From contig NZ_WIDQ01000002.1 in the NCBI RefSeq assembly GCF_009495745.1, positions 620,001-684,000 of the forward strand: a stretch of DNA of 64,000 nt, written 5' to 3'. Shown here in pieces: positions 24,652 to 34,597 of the stretch. This DNA comes from Niveispirillum sp. SYP-B3756. GTDB taxonomy: Bacteria; Pseudomonadota; Alphaproteobacteria; Azospirillales; Azospirillaceae. The translations under genes and the position numbers were made by a program. Position 1 is the stretch's first letter; every line of letters begins with the position of its first letter. A model generated the notes under the pieces. It saw only the letters and a program-made list of their open reading frames with translations. It was not told the DNA's origin and searched no databases.

Positions 24652-27546
24652 CTATACCGCCGGTTGGAAGCGCTCTTCCAGATAGGTGAGCGCATGGGTG
24701 GCGGCGGCGCAGAAATCTGTCAGCCGGGTCAGGGCCGGGTCGGGCTGACCGGTGCGGATGGCGGCCTCCACCTCCCGGCCCAGCACCACCAGATCGCGGC
24801 AGCCAAAGCTGCCGGTGGTGCTGATCAGATCATGCAGGTCATGGCCCAGCGCCCCCAGATCGCCGGACAGGCGCGCCGCCGCCACCCGCGCCAGCCGCTG
24901 GCGGGAATTGGCCAGGAAATTGCCCATCAGGATGGTGAATTGCGGCGGCGGCATCAGGGCCTGGATTTGCAGGATCGCCGCCTCGTCAATTCCCGGCGGC
25001 GGGGCGGGATCGGTAGCGGCCACTGCATCGGGCGCGCGACCGCGCCCGGACCAGGAGCGCACCTTGGCCAGAAAAGCCTGATATTCCACCGGCTTGGAGA
25101 TGTAATCATCCATGCCGGCGGCACGATAGCTTTCCTCTACCCCCGTCATGGCATGGGCGGTCATGGCGATGATGGGGATATGGCGGCCCGGCCCCTCATC
25201 GGCGCGGATGCGGCGCGTCGCCTCCACCCCATCCATCACCGGCATCTGCACATCCATCAGGATCAGGTCATACCGGCCCCGGCCCAAGGCGGCCAGCGCG
25301 TCGGCCCCATTGCCCACGACGTCAACGGTGAAGCCAGCCCCCGTCAGCATATGCAGGGCCACCTGCTGGTTGATGTAATTATCCTCCGCCAGCAGGATAT
25401 GCCCGCCGCTGCCCGGTTCTTCCCGGCAGGGCGAGGGATCGGCCGGGGCGGCCACCGGCAGCGGCCGGCCGGTCAGCAGCGCTGCCAGATTGCTGCGCAA
25501 CAGGGCGTGCAGCACCGGCTTTTCCAGCACCGCATCGGCCAGCCCGGGATCAACCGGATCGGCCACCGCGCCGATGGGGCGCAGGGCCACCAGGGGCGTA
25601 GCGGGGAAGCGCTGGCGCAGGGCCGCCACACGGGCCGGCGTCAGGCTTGCGGCCTCCACCAGCAACAGGTCGGCTGCCTCCGCTGCTTCCCCCATCGGGT
25701 CCAAGGAGAGCGGCCCCACCTGCATCCCCAGGCTTTCCAGATCGGCGGTCAGGGCCGCCGTCACCAGCGGGCTGGGATCGGCCAGCAGGGCGCGGCGGCC
25801 CACCAGTTCGGCCGGCGGCGGCTCCAAGGGCAGCGGTTCCGCCAACGACCGCACGCCCACGCGGAACCAGAAGCTGGAGCCGGCGCCGACCTGGCTTTCC
25901 ACCCCGATGCTGCCGCCCATCAATTCCATGGTCTGGCGGCAGATGGCCAGCCCCAGCCCGGTGCCGCCGAAACGACGGGTGACGGAACTGTCGGCCTGCA
26001 CGAACTTGTCAAACAGCCGCGCCTGCGCCTCCTTCGGGATGCCGATGCCGGTATCGGTCACCCGCACCGAAAGGCTGGGCACCGTCGGGCTGCCTTCCAG
26101 CCGCACGGCCACCACCACCCCGCCCCGGTTGGTGAATTTGATGGCATTGCCCACCAGATTAAGCACCACCTGACGCAGCCGCATCGGGTCGCTGACGGCG
26201 CGGGTGCGGGCGGCGGGGGCGATATCCAGCACCAGCTCGATCCCCTGTTCCGCCGCCTTGGGGGCCATCAGCTGCACCACCTCTGCGAACAAAGCGGGGA
26301 TATCGAAATCGAGATATTCCAGCTTCACCTGCCGCGCCTCCAGCTTGGAGACGTCCAGGATATCGTTCAGCAGGCCCAGCAGCAGCTTGGCGGATGATCC
26401 CACCAGTTCGGCGGAATGGCGCTGTTCCGGCGTCAGGCTGGTGGAGAGCAGCAGCGCATTCATGCCGATGATGCCATTCATCGGCGTGCGCAGCTCGTGG
26501 CTCATATTGGCCAGGAATTCGGATTTGGCCTGATTGGCGGCCTCCGCCGCTTCCTTGGCGCGGGTCAGTTCGACCTGCGCCTGGGTCAGCTTGGCATTGG
26601 TGGCGGCCAGCTCACGGTTGGAGCGTTCCAGCGCCTCCACCAGGGAGGCGCGGGCCTCGGCCAGCCGGACCTCATCGCGGGTGCGCTCCAGCTCCTGTTC
26701 CTTGCGGCGAAACTCCATGGAGATGCGCAGATTTTCCTCATGCAGCCTTTTGCGGCGCACCAGGGCACGGATACGGGCCTTGATGATCTCCACATCATTG
26801 CCCTTGGTGACATAATCATCGGCGCCGGCTTCCAGCCCGCGCATCAGGTCGGTCTTGCTGTCGCTGGCGGTCAGCATGACGATCTGGAACAGATCCTCCC
26901 GCCGGCGGCGGATGGCATCCAGCTTGGCGCAGAGCGCCACGCCATCAATCTCCGGCATATGCAGGTCAACGATGATGCAGTCGAAGCTTTCCTGCTGCAC
27001 CAGGGCGGCGGCGGCCAGCCCGCTTTGCAGGGCCACCACCTCATAGCCTTCCTCATGCAGCAGCAGGCGCAGATATTCCAGGAAGGTCGGGCTGTCATCG
27101 ACGATCAGCAGGCGCGACGCGCGTAGCGAAGGGGCCGCCAGCCCGTTGGGGCCAGCACCGCCGCCGGCACGGCGCAGCAGGCCGCCGATGCGCAGCACCA
27201 GTTCATCGGCATCGGCGGATTTGGGCAGATAGGAATCTGCCCCGCTTTCCAGCCCCTTGAACTCCGCCTCCGCCGTCGCCTCATCGGTCAGCATGATAAC
27301 GGGCAGCGGGCGAGTGGCGGCATTCAGGCGCAGTTGGCGGATGAATTCATCCCCGCTCATCCGGGGCAGATGGTAATCCACCACCAGCAGGTCCGGGCGC
27401 AGATGGGTGAGTGCCGCCAGCGCCGCCTCCGCCGTGCCGCAGATGGTGGAGGTCCAGCCCTGCCCTTCCAGGATCAGCTCCAGCTGAAGCGCCTGGGTGG
27501 GTGAGTCCTCCACAATCAGAATATGCGGCACCGTGTTGCCGGACAT
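24652..27546 (-). CDS. Hybrid sensor histidine kinase / response regulator (REC-REC-HK-REC-HPt)
   Basis: A 964-residue soluble phosphorelay protein. Two receiver domains come first (phospho-Asp D57 and D194), then a coiled-coil linker (about 270-335). The kinase core follows, with H350 in [16 protein letters not shown]-box NLVGNAIKF (463-471), and DTGIGIP and [10 protein letters not shown] motifs. A degenerate receiver at about 583-695 has LLLVE in place of the aspartate strand but keeps EKP. A full receiver (D765 in LILMDVQMP) and a C-terminal HPt domain with likely phospho-His H902 (GHDLHDLIS) end the chain. There is no membrane segment, PAS or sensor domain, so input probably comes through the N-terminal receivers. 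It is monocistronic and lies back to back with nothing obvious as a partner. Confidence 0.93.
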   Translation of the reverse strand: MSGNTVPHILIVEDSPTQALQLELILEGQGWTSTICGTAEAALAALTHLRPDLLVVDYHLPRMSGDEFIRQLRLNAATRPLPVIMLTDEATAEAEFKGLESGADSYLPKSADADELVLRIGGLLRRAGGGAGPNGLAAPSLRASRLLIVDDSPTFLEYLRLLLHEEGYEVVALQSGLAAAALVQQESFDCIIVDLHMPEIDGVALCAKLDAIRRRREDLFQIVMLTASDSKTDLMRGLEAGADDYVTKGNDVEIIKARIRALVRRKRLHEENLRISMEFRRKEQELERTRDEVRLAEARASLVEALERSNRELAATNAKLTQAQVELTRAKEAAEAANQAKSEFLANMSHELRTPMNGIIGMNALLLSTSLTPEQRHSAELVGSSAKLLLGLLNDILDVSKLEARQVKLEYLDFDIPALFAEVVQLMAPKAAEQGIELVLDIAPAARTRAVSDPMRLRQVVLNLVGNAIKFTNRGGVVVAVRLEGSPTVPSLSVRVTDTGIGIPKEAQARLFDKFVQADSSVTRRFGGTGLGLAICRQTMELMGGSIGVESQVGAGSSFWFRVGVRSLAEPLPLEPPPAELVGRRALLADPSPLVTAALTADLESLGMQVGPLSLDPMGEAAEAADLLLVEAASLTPARVAALRQRFPATPLVALRPIGAVADPVDPGLADAVLEKPVLHALLRSNLAALLTGRPLPVAAPADPSPCREEPGSGGHILLAEDNYINQQVALHMLTGAGFTVDVVGNGADALAALGRGRYDLILMDVQMPVMDGVEATRRIRADEGPGRHIPIIAMTAHAMTGVEESYRAAGMDDYISKPVEYQAFLAKVRSWSGRGRAPDAVAATDPAPPPGIDEAAILQIQALMPPPQFTILMGNFLANSRQRLARVAAARLSGDLGALGHDLHDLISTTGSFGCRDLVVLGREVEAAIRTGQPDPALTRLTDFCAAATHALTYLEERFQPAV

Positions 27547-27705
27547 GGCCCCCCGACCGATCCATCAGGTTTTTACTATGTTCTTATTATGGGAACGGAC
27601 GGGTGATGCCCACCCCAAACTGTAGAGAAGGCAGCATTTCAGGCCAGCAGTGACTGCGGGGAGAGGGGGGCGGCGGGCGTTAAACCGCAGACCGCCCCCG
27701 CTTCA

Positions 27706-29709
27706 TCAGAAGGTGATGCCGCCTTTCAGCCAGAAAGTGCGACCTGGTTCATTGACCCGGATGGTCTGGACATAGCCCTGGCCAACCAGACTGGGCGTGC
27801 CGGCCCGGCTGAGCGCTTCGGCATAGGTGCGGTCGAAGAGGTTATCCACGCCCAGCGTCAGTGTCACACCCGCCGCTGGCCGCCAGCCGGCAGAGGCGGA
27901 GAAAATGGCAAAACCATCATTCTTGCCAATATCGGTGCCGGCAATATTGCCCCAGCCAATATCCACCCGGTTCTGCGCCGCCACGAACCGGGCCAGACCG
28001 CCGGCCATCCAGGTGCCGTCATCATAATTCAGGCCCAGCTTGGCCTCCAGCGGCGGCATCTGGGCCAGCGGCCGGTCCTCGCTGCGGTTGCGGCCATGCA
28101 CATAGGCCAGCGAGACATCCGCCCGCCAGGCGCTGGCGATGGCATAGGCCAGTTCCGCCTCCCCGCCCCATTGGCGGGCATCGACATTCTTGCCCGTGCT
28201 GCCGGACAGCAGCATGTAATCATCGATCCGGTTGGCGAAGAGAGAGACGGAGCCCGTCCAGCGATCAGACCGGTGCATCAGCCCGGCATCGATCTGCGTG
28301 GTCTTTTCCGGGTCCAGGGCGAAATTGCGGTTGCGCTCCCAATAATCCGGCGCGCGTTCGCTGTGACCGACACCGACATGCAGGGTCAGCGGCAGCGTCC
28401 CCGCAATCTCCTGTTCCAGCCGCAGGAAGCCATTATGCAGCACGTCGCTGTCGGTGGGGCCATTGGCGATGGTCAGTCTTTCCGCCTTGGTGCGGTTCAG
28501 GCGATAGCCACCCACCAGCATCCGGTCGGCAGACAGGGCGTAGCTGGTTTCGATGAAACCGCCGATGGTGTTGAATTCCAGATCGGGCAGGCGCGGTTTT
28601 TGTTCGTAATCCATCCCGGCGCGATATTCGGCCACCGACAGGTTGCGCACAGCGTGCCGGTCATGGCTGGCATCGGCCCCCAGCGTCACCGTCCAGTTGG
28701 GTTGCGGACGCAATTCCACGGCGGCGCGGCCGCCATAGCCCTTGCGATCGGGGTTGCTGAGCGGGCCCATCATGCCGCCGGTCCAGCGGCGCAGGCTGAA
28801 ACTATCCATCACATGGTCGACATAATCGTAATAGGCGCTGGCCTCCACCCGGCCGATCAGGGGGGAGAGATCATCGCGGCCAAAGCGCAGCCGGTGGGAT
28901 TCCCGGTCAAACTTGGAGCCATCCATCATGCGGTCGGCATAGGCGGCCCGCGCCTTGCTGAATTCGCTGCTGGCTTCCAGCAGCGTCTGGTCATCCGGCG
29001 TCCAGCCGGCCAGCAGAGTGGCGCTGCTGCGGTTATAGGCGGAATGGAGCTTGTTGCCGTCGCCATCCTCGTAATCATCGCTATGGGCGCGGGTGCCGAT
29101 CATGCGGATATAGGCCTGCGACGTGCCGGCCGTCAGGTCGGCCAACTGATCGTTACGGCCGGTGCTGCCACCCAGCAGGTTGAGATTGCCCCGCACCCCC
29201 GGTGCCGTGAACCGTTCAGTATTGCGTTCGAACAGCACGGCGGCACCGGACATGCCACCGCCATAGCGCACGCTTTGCGGGCCCTTCAGCAGGGTGATTT
29301 TGTCGAACGCCTCTGGGAAGGCATAGGCGGTGGGCGGGTCCATGCGCATCCCGCAGCCGCCCAGCACCGGCGACCCATCAATCATCATGCCCAGGCGGGA
29401 ACCGGACTGGCCCCGGAACACCGGGTCACCACCCGTCCCACCCTTGCGGATGACCGAAAAGCCGGGGATGGATTTCAGATAGCCCGCCCCGTCATTGGCC
29501 GGCACCGGCTGGCGCGGCTGGCGGGGATCGGTTTCCACCATCAGCGGCGTGGACATGGCCGGGGCGGTGACAACCAGCGTGGGCAGCAGCATGGAGGGTG
29601 CCGGCGTGGAAGTGGGCGGCTGGTCGGCAGCCTGGGCAGTGGTGGCGGGGAGCACGGTGCCGAGCAGCAGGCAGGCGGAGAGGCGTGCCGCGATTTTGGT
29701 GGCAGACAT
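27706..29709 (-). CDS. TonB-dependent copper-type receptor (OprC/NosA family)
   Basis: A 667-residue outer-membrane receptor with a signal peptide ending near residue 28 (AQA). It carries the marks of TonB-dependent copper receptors: GGCGMRMDPPTAYAFPEAFD with the metal-binding Met/Cys/His-rich loop in the plug, then ITLLKGPQSVRYGGGMSG. The barrel ends in KGGITF. OprC and NosA move copper across the outer membrane. The frame is open over 400 bases upstream, but the ATG at 29709 starts the signal peptide. The DUF2946 gene lies 242 bases upstream on the same strand. The first cluster histidine of OprC is not obvious, but the Cys and Met are. Confidence 0.9.
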   Translation of the reverse strand: MSATKIAARLSACLLLGTVLPATTAQAADQPPTSTPAPSMLLPTLVVTAPAMSTPLMVETDPRQPRQPVPANDGAGYLKSIPGFSVIRKGGTGGDPVFRGQSGSRLGMMIDGSPVLGGCGMRMDPPTAYAFPEAFDKITLLKGPQSVRYGGGMSGAAVLFERNTERFTAPGVRGNLNLLGGSTGRNDQLADLTAGTSQAYIRMIGTRAHSDDYEDGDGNKLHSAYNRSSATLLAGWTPDDQTLLEASSEFSKARAAYADRMMDGSKFDRESHRLRFGRDDLSPLIGRVEASAYYDYVDHVMDSFSLRRWTGGMMGPLSNPDRKGYGGRAAVELRPQPNWTVTLGADASHDRHAVRNLSVAEYRAGMDYEQKPRLPDLEFNTIGGFIETSYALSADRMLVGGYRLNRTKAERLTIANGPTDSDVLHNGFLRLEQEIAGTLPLTLHVGVGHSERAPDYWERNRNFALDPEKTTQIDAGLMHRSDRWTGSVSLFANRIDDYMLLSGSTGKNVDARQWGGEAELAYAIASAWRADVSLAYVHGRNRSEDRPLAQMPPLEAKLGLNYDDGTWMAGGLARFVAAQNRVDIGWGNIAGTDIGKNDGFAIFSASAGWRPAAGVTLTLGVDNLFDRTYAEALSRAGTPSLVGQGYVQTIRVNEPGRTFWLKGGITF

Positions 29710-29899
29710 GATTTCCTGGTCTTTCCGCGAAAGGACAGCGCGCGACGGCGCCGCCGCCACAAGGGCGCGGACAAGGCCCGTGCCGCTGTGGCCATCAACT
29801 GAGATTGCTGTTGGAAGACGCCGGGTCGGAGGCTGGCGACCGCCGGCCCGCGGGCACGTGCCCGCGCAAGCCAAGGGCGCGGATACGCCCGCCCGGCAT

Positions 29900-29949
29900 C
29901 TGAGGGAACGCAAAATCTCCCTGGATCGGTCACGATCGAGGGAGATTGG
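29900..29949 (-). repeat. Hairpin-forming interspersed repeat, copy 2
   Basis: This is the second copy of the element at 18444-18493, read on the minus strand as AATCTCCCTCGATCG ... CGATCCAGGGAGATT then TTGCGTTCCCTCAG. The stem is perfect or nearly so. It starts just after the DUF2946 stop, in the 242-base gap before the copper receptor. Confidence 0.7.
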
Positions 29950-29951
29950 TA

Positions 29952-30347
29952 TCAGGCCAGGGCCGGTGGCGCGCGGGCATCCCAGGCGGCAAAGCGCGGG
30001 GGCGCGCTGATCCGCTTTGTTTCCAGCCGCAGGCCCACCGCCTGCAGCAGCGTGGGGAGCGGGACCGGCAGGGCGGCCGGTGCGGCTGCAAGACCGGCCG
30101 CCAGCAGACCCAGCGGGCAATGGCGCGCGCCGAGATCAATATGGCCTTGGGTCTTACCATCCAGGGCTTTGGCGGCGGGGGCGGCACAGATCGGTGTGGT
30201 GATGCCGGCCGCCATGGCCGGGGCATATAGTGACCACACCAAAAGGTTCAGCAGCAAAGCAAAACAGGCCAGGAAGCTGCCCGCCAGCGCCAAACGGCGC
30301 GCCCATCCCGGAATGGCGGTGCGGTGCCTGCGGATTCCCCCTGTCAT
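29952..30347 (-). CDS. DUF2946 family protein
   Basis: A 131-residue protein with one N-terminal membrane segment (about 16-45), a polar segment with two cysteines (ICAAP and RHCPLG) and a short hydrophobic segment, ending in DARAPPALA. This layout is typical of DUF2946, a family often found beside TonB-dependent copper receptors, as here. A role in copper handling is an inference from that linkage. The ATG at 30347 is used; an in-frame ATG 42 bases upstream is also possible. A second DUF2946 gene at 51995-52396 is also followed by a TonB receptor. Confidence 0.72.
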   Translation of the reverse strand: MTGGIRRHRTAIPGWARRLALAGSFLACFALLLNLLVWSLYAPAMAAGITTPICAAPAAKALDGKTQGHIDLGARHCPLGLLAAGLAAAPAALPVPLPTLLQAVGLRLETKRISAPPRFAAWDARAPPALA

Positions 30348-30442
30348 GGTGCCACCATAAAGGAGCGAACAAGAAAGCGGCAGTTCCATTTCGCCGCAGG
30401 GATCAGCAGGCCATTCCGCCCCCTATGACGATTGGCAAATAA

Positions 30443-30456
30443 TGATAGCGTTATCA
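30443..30456. promoter_or_regulatory. LacI-type operator before the LacI gene
   Basis: TGATAGCGTTATCA matches TGNNANCGNTNNCA and lies in the wider near-palindrome AATGATAGCGTTATCATT. It is 103 bases before the LacI start, suggesting autoregulation. Confidence 0.7.
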
Positions 30457-30558
30457 TTGTTGTTTTACATCGCATAAGGCCGTATCGACCAAGGGGGCTG
30501 GCCGGAACCACCCTTTCCATCCATCTGCAAAGCCCGCCTTGCGCGGGGCCAGGACATC

Positions 30559-31641
30559 ATGGGCAGCGCGTCTGACAAAAACAAAATCATCCGGACCAGA
30601 CGTCGCAAAGGCAGCGCTGTCACCATTGAGGATGTGGCGCGGGAGGCCGGCGTTTCCGCCATGACCGTTTCCCGCGTCATCAATGGCGAAAGCGTGGTGC
30701 GGGATCAGACGCGGGCCCTGGTGCAGCAGGCCATCGAGAAGCTGAATTACAAGCCCAACAATGCCGCCCGCAGCCTGGCCGCCGGCGGGGCCACCCAGGT
30801 GGGGCTGCTTTATGCCAACCCCAGTGCGGCCTATCTGGGCCAGTTCCTGATCGGGGCGCTGGAAGGGGCGCGGCGTGGCGGCTCACACCTGACCGTTGAA
30901 TCCTGTGATCAGGAGGGGGCGGAGGCGCAGGGGGAGGCCGCACGGCTGTTCGCCCGCTCCAATATTGAAGGCATTCTGCTGCCGCCGCCGCTGTGCGAAG
31001 CGCCGGCCGTGCTGGCCGCCATCGAGGCGGCCGATATCCAGATGGTGACGGTGGCCATGGGTCGGCCGCAGCCAGGTGGCATCAATGTGCGCATTGATGA
31101 TTTTGCTGCGGCTCAGGCGATGACCCGCTATCTGCTGGAAAAGGGCCATCGCCGCATTGGCTTCGTGCGCGGCCATCCCAACCAGACCGCCAGCGAGGAG
31201 CGCTGGCGCGGCTTCAAGGCTGCGCTGGAGGAAGCCGGGCTGGACGCGGCCAATGCGCCGGTGGAACAGGGCTATTTCAGCTACCGTTCCGGCATCGTCG
31301 CCGCCGAGCGACTGTTGAACGGGGCTGATCGGCCCACTGCCATCTTCGCCAGCAATGATGAAATGGCGGCCGCCACGGTGAATGTGGCCCACCGCCATGG
31401 GCTGTCAGTGCCGGCCGACCTGTCGGTGGTGGGGTTCGACGATACGCCGCTGGCCACCATGGTCTGGCCGGAACTGACCACCATCCGCCAGCCGGTCGCG
31501 GCCATGGCCGAACGCGCCCTGGAACTGCTGATCGCCGCCGTGCGCACGGCCCGCGATGGCGGCACGCCGGTGCCGGTGGAAGAGGTGCTGGATTTCGAAC
31601 TGGTGGAACGCAAATCGGTGGCGCCACCGCCAAAGGGGTGA
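30559..31641 (+). CDS. LacI-family transcriptional regulator, probable xylose regulator
   Basis: A 360-residue LacI-type repressor. The N-terminal helix-turn-helix and hinge occupy about residues 21-77 (VTIEDVAREAGVSAMTVSRV, then NNAARSLAAGG), and the C-terminal periplasmic-binding-like effector domain has VVGFDDTPLATMVWPELTTI. It precedes a sugar porter, and similar operators stand before itself, the porter and xylX. I infer that it represses xylose uptake and oxidation genes until the sugar or a metabolite binds, as XylR does in Caulobacter. Confidence 0.93.
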   Translation: MGSASDKNKIIRTRRRKGSAVTIEDVAREAGVSAMTVSRVINGESVVRDQTRALVQQAIEKLNYKPNNAARSLAAGGATQVGLLYANPSAAYLGQFLIGALEGARRGGSHLTVESCDQEGAEAQGEAARLFARSNIEGILLPPPLCEAPAVLAAIEAADIQMVTVAMGRPQPGGINVRIDDFAAAQAMTRYLLEKGHRRIGFVRGHPNQTASEERWRGFKAALEEAGLDAANAPVEQGYFSYRSGIVAAERLLNGADRPTAIFASNDEMAAATVNVAHRHGLSVPADLSVVGFDDTPLATMVWPELTTIRQPVAAMAERALELLIAAVRTARDGGTPVPVEEVLDFELVERKSVAPPPKG

Positions 31642-31706
31642 GCCAAGGAGGCAGAAAGCGTCCGGCTTTTCCGAAAACCAGCCCGTTCCATTTAAAACAG
31701 CTTGAT

Positions 31707-31720
31707 TGATAGCGCTAACT
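31707..31720. promoter_or_regulatory. LacI-type operator before the sugar porter
   Basis: TGATAGCGCTAACT matches 13 of the 14 positions of the TGNNANCGNTNNCA pattern (the last base differs) and lies 83 bases before the porter start. Confidence 0.62.
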
Positions 31721-31802
31721 TCCGCATCTTTCGCCAATAAGAAGCGCCGCATGGCGCCAATTCGGAAACAAAGGTCCGGGCGATCCGGACAGGGGGAGGA
31801 AC

Positions 31803-33245
31803 ATGGCACATTTCGCGGCCAGCGGACCCGTCAGCGCCGATGCGGGGGATGAACAGGCCAATCATGGGCTGATCCTGCTGATCGTCGCCGTGGCGACCAT
31901 CGGCGGTTTCATGTTCGGCTATGACAGCGGCGTCATCAACGGCACCGTTGATGGGCTGCAAAAGGCCTTCGGCTCCGACAGTGTCGGCACCGGCTTCAAT
32001 GTCGCCTCCATCCTGCTGGGCTGCGCCGTGGGCGCCTTTGCCGCCGGCCGGCTGGCTGACCGCTGGGGTCGCCGGGCGGTGATGCTGGTATCCGCCCTGC
32101 TGTTCATGGTCACCGCCTGGGGCGCGGGGGCCGCCACCAGTTCCGGTACCTTCGTCTTTGCCCGCTTCATCGGCGGGCTGGCGGTGGGAGCCGCATCGGT
32201 GCTGGCACCGGCTTATATCAGTGAGGTGACGCCCGCCGCCATCCGGGGCCGGCTGGCCTCCATCCAGCAGATCATGATCATTTCCGGCCTGACCGGAGCC
32301 TTCCTGGGCAATTACGTCATCGCCCATGCCGCTGGTGGCTCGACAGAGCCGTTCTGGTGGGGCTTTGCCGCCTGGCGCTGGATGTTCTGGGTGCAGGTGA
32401 TCCCGGCGGGCCTGTTCCTGTTGACCCTGCTGCTGATCCCGGAAAGCCCGCGCTATCTGGTGGCCAAGGGCCGCCTGGCGGAGGCCGAACAGGTGCTGAC
32501 CCGTCTGTTCGGGGAACGTGCGGCCCGCCGTAAGGTGGGGGAAATCAGCGCCTCGCTGGCTGGTGATCATCAGCCGCGCCTGTCCGATCTGATTGAGCGC
32601 ACCAGCAGCGGCAGCCGTATCCGCCCCATCGTCTGGGCCGGGTTGGTGCTGGCCATCTTCCAGCAGCTGGTCGGCATCAATGTGGTGTTCTATTACGGGG
32701 CCGTGTTGTGGCAGGCCGTGGGCTTCACCGAGGGTGATGCGCTGAAAATCAACGTGCTGTCGGGTACCCTGTCCATCCTGGCCTGTATCGCCGCCATGGT
32801 GATGATCGACAAGGTGGGGCGCAAGCCGCTGCTGCTGCTCGGTTCTGCCGGCATGGCGCTGACCCTGGGTGCCATGGCCGCCGCCTTTTCCACCGGCACG
32901 CTGGAAGGTGGTTCCCTGCACCTGTCGGACAATGCCGGCCTGATCGCCCTGATCAGCGCCAATGCCTATGCCGTGCTGTTCAACCTGTCCTGGGGCCCGG
33001 TGATGTGGGTGATGCTGGGCGAAATGTTCCCCAACCAGATCCGTGGATCGGGTTTGGCGGTCAGCGGCTTCGCCCAATGGATCGCCAATTTTGCTATCAC
33101 CATGAGCTTCCCCGTGCTGCTGGTCAGTGTCGGGCTGACCGGGGCCTATGGTTTTTATGCAGCCTCGGCACTGGTCTCCTTCTTTTTCGTTCGTGCCCTG
33201 GTGAAGGAGACAAAGGGGCGCGAGCTGGAGGATATGCAGGGCTGA
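31803..33245 (+). CDS. MFS sugar porter (XylE/GalP-like)
   Basis: A 480-residue sugar:proton symporter of the MFS sugar-porter family with 12 predicted membrane segments. Family motifs are FGYDSGVINGT in the first helix, DRWGRRAVML after helix 2, IPESPRYLVAKGR before the central loop, QQLVGINVVFYYG in helix 7, and KVGRKPLLLLG. The QQLVGIN motif forms the sugar site in XylE and GLUTs. With the adjacent LacI gene, a near-consensus operator before it and xylXBC elsewhere in the window, D-xylose is the likeliest substrate. A GGGGGAGGAAC ribosome-binding site precedes the ATG at 31803. Confidence 0.93.
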   Translation: MAHFAASGPVSADAGDEQANHGLILLIVAVATIGGFMFGYDSGVINGTVDGLQKAFGSDSVGTGFNVASILLGCAVGAFAAGRLADRWGRRAVMLVSALLFMVTAWGAGAATSSGTFVFARFIGGLAVGAASVLAPAYISEVTPAAIRGRLASIQQIMIISGLTGAFLGNYVIAHAAGGSTEPFWWGFAAWRWMFWVQVIPAGLFLLTLLLIPESPRYLVAKGRLAEAEQVLTRLFGERAARRKVGEISASLAGDHQPRLSDLIERTSSGSRIRPIVWAGLVLAIFQQLVGINVVFYYGAVLWQAVGFTEGDALKINVLSGTLSILACIAAMVMIDKVGRKPLLLLGSAGMALTLGAMAAAFSTGTLEGGSLHLSDNAGLIALISANAYAVLFNLSWGPVMWVMLGEMFPNQIRGSGLAVSGFAQWIANFAITMSFPVLLVSVGLTGAYGFYAASALVSFFFVRALVKETKGRELEDMQG

Positions 33246-33282
33246 GCGGGCCAGCCGCTGGCTTGACATCAGATATCCCCGT

Positions 33283-33306
33283 GTACGGCGGCAGTCGCCG
33301 CCGTAC
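33283..33306. repeat. Perfect hairpin between convergent genes
   Basis: GTACGGCGGC and GCCGCCGTAC pair around AGTC. It lies between the ends of the sugar porter (33245) and the hydroxy-acid oxidase (33339), where a two-way terminator is expected, but no T-run follows. Confidence 0.6.
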
Positions 33307-33338
33307 CAACAGTCATGATGAATGGCCCCTGGTACGGA

Positions 33339-34436
33339 TCACCCGGTGAGAATGGAAGCGTCGATGGCGTTGACATCCCGGCAGCCGGTCAGCGCCATCG
33401 CCAGTTCCAGTTCCGCCCGCAGGATACGGATGACATGGGCCACACCCGGCGCCCCGGCCGCCGCCAGGGCGAAGATATAGGGCCGGCCGATCAGCACCGC
33501 CTGCGCGCCCAGTGCTAGGCCGCGCAGCACATCGGTACCCCGGCGGATGCCGCCATCAAGCAGGATGGGGATTTGTCCGCCCACCGCCGCCGCGATGGGC
33601 GGCAGCAGGTCGATACTGGCCGGCATCCCGTCCAGCGTTCGTCCGCCATGGTTGGAGACGACCAGCCCATCCATCCCCGCCGCCACCGCCTGTCTGGCAT
33701 CGTCCGGATGAGTGATGCCTTTCAGGATGATCGGTAGGCGGGTCAGCCCGCGCAGCCAGACCAGATCATCCCAGCGGGGGGCCATTTCCAGCAGCGGGTT
33801 GCCAAACAGCAGCCCCCCCGGCGGCCCGGCTGGCGGCAGGCGCATCCCCTGGAGATTGACCGGGCCGATACCGGGCGGCAGGGCGAAGCCGGCGCGTTGT
33901 TCCCGGTTGCGCATCCCGTTCACCGGGGCATCCACCGTCACCACCAGTGCGCGATAACCGGCCTGTTCCGCCCGGCGCACCAGATCAGCGGTGAATGCCC
34001 GGTCGGGCTGGATATAGAGTTGAAACCAGAGCGGCGCCTGGGCGCGGGCGGCGATATCCTCCAGCCGCACGCTGGCCTGCGTGCTGACCACCATGGCGGT
34101 TTCCATCGCACCGGCCGCCAGCACGGTGGCCAGCTCCCCCTCCGGATGCAGCAGACGGTGGAAGGCAATCGGGGCCAGCAGGATCGGGGCCGCCAGATCC
34201 AGCCCCAACAGCCGGGTCCGGGTGCTGCCGCCGCGCAGGTCGCGCAGCGCACGGGGGCAGAGGCGATGGCGGGCAAAGGCCGCCACATTCTCCCGCAGGG
34301 TCCATTCATCCCCGGCCCCGCCGGCGAAATAGGCCCAGGTGGCGGCACTCATCCGTGCTTGGGCCAGGGGCTCATAATCGCTGACGGCCGCCACGTCGGG
34401 CGGGATGCTGGCCAGCGGCGGCAACGGCGCGCTCAT
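33339..34436 (-). CDS. FMN-dependent alpha-hydroxy-acid oxidase/dehydrogenase
   Basis: A 365-residue TIM-barrel flavoenzyme of the lactate/glycolate oxidase and mandelate dehydrogenase family. Catalytic residues are present: base H263 and R266 (SNHGGR), FMN-contact K239 (ILKG), FQLYIQPDR with Y141, and the C-terminal ILLDGGIRRGTDVLRGLALGA flavin-phosphate region is recognisable in two parts. It oxidises an (S)-2-hydroxy acid to a 2-keto acid. No extra membrane-insertion loop is seen, so it is probably soluble. It is 161 bases downstream of the FAD oxidase on the same strand and may form an operon with it under the operator-like site near 36247-36266. Confidence 0.9.
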   Translation of the reverse strand: MSAPLPPLASIPPDVAAVSDYEPLAQARMSAATWAYFAGGAGDEWTLRENVAAFARHRLCPRALRDLRGGSTRTRLLGLDLAAPILLAPIAFHRLLHPEGELATVLAAGAMETAMVVSTQASVRLEDIAARAQAPLWFQLYIQPDRAFTADLVRRAEQAGYRALVVTVDAPVNGMRNREQRAGFALPPGIGPVNLQGMRLPPAGPPGGLLFGNPLLEMAPRWDDLVWLRGLTRLPIILKGITHPDDARQAVAAGMDGLVVSNHGGRTLDGMPASIDLLPPIAAAVGGQIPILLDGGIRRGTDVLRGLALGAQAVLIGRPYIFALAAAGAPGVAHVIRILRAELELAMALTGCRDVNAIDASILTG

Positions 34437-34597
34437 CGTCCGCTCCCCGCGATCAGGGGAAGGGCCGGGCGCTGACGGGCGGGGTACGAAGGACGTTTCT
34501 GCACGGGAACCACCACCAGATCGACAATCCCGCCAGCTATAGGGGCTGATACTGAAATTGTCGATGCGTGGCGGTTCGCCTCAGGCCGGGCGGCTTG

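Noticed and set aside
29710-30120. Upstream extension of the copper receptor frame by 137 codons
   Set aside because: The extension crosses the DUF2946 gene and the repeat at 29900; the signal peptide begins at the ATG at 29709.
31692-33269. Open frame of 525 codons opposite the sugar porter
   Set aside because: Antisense to a well-supported MFS gene and without recognisable motifs.
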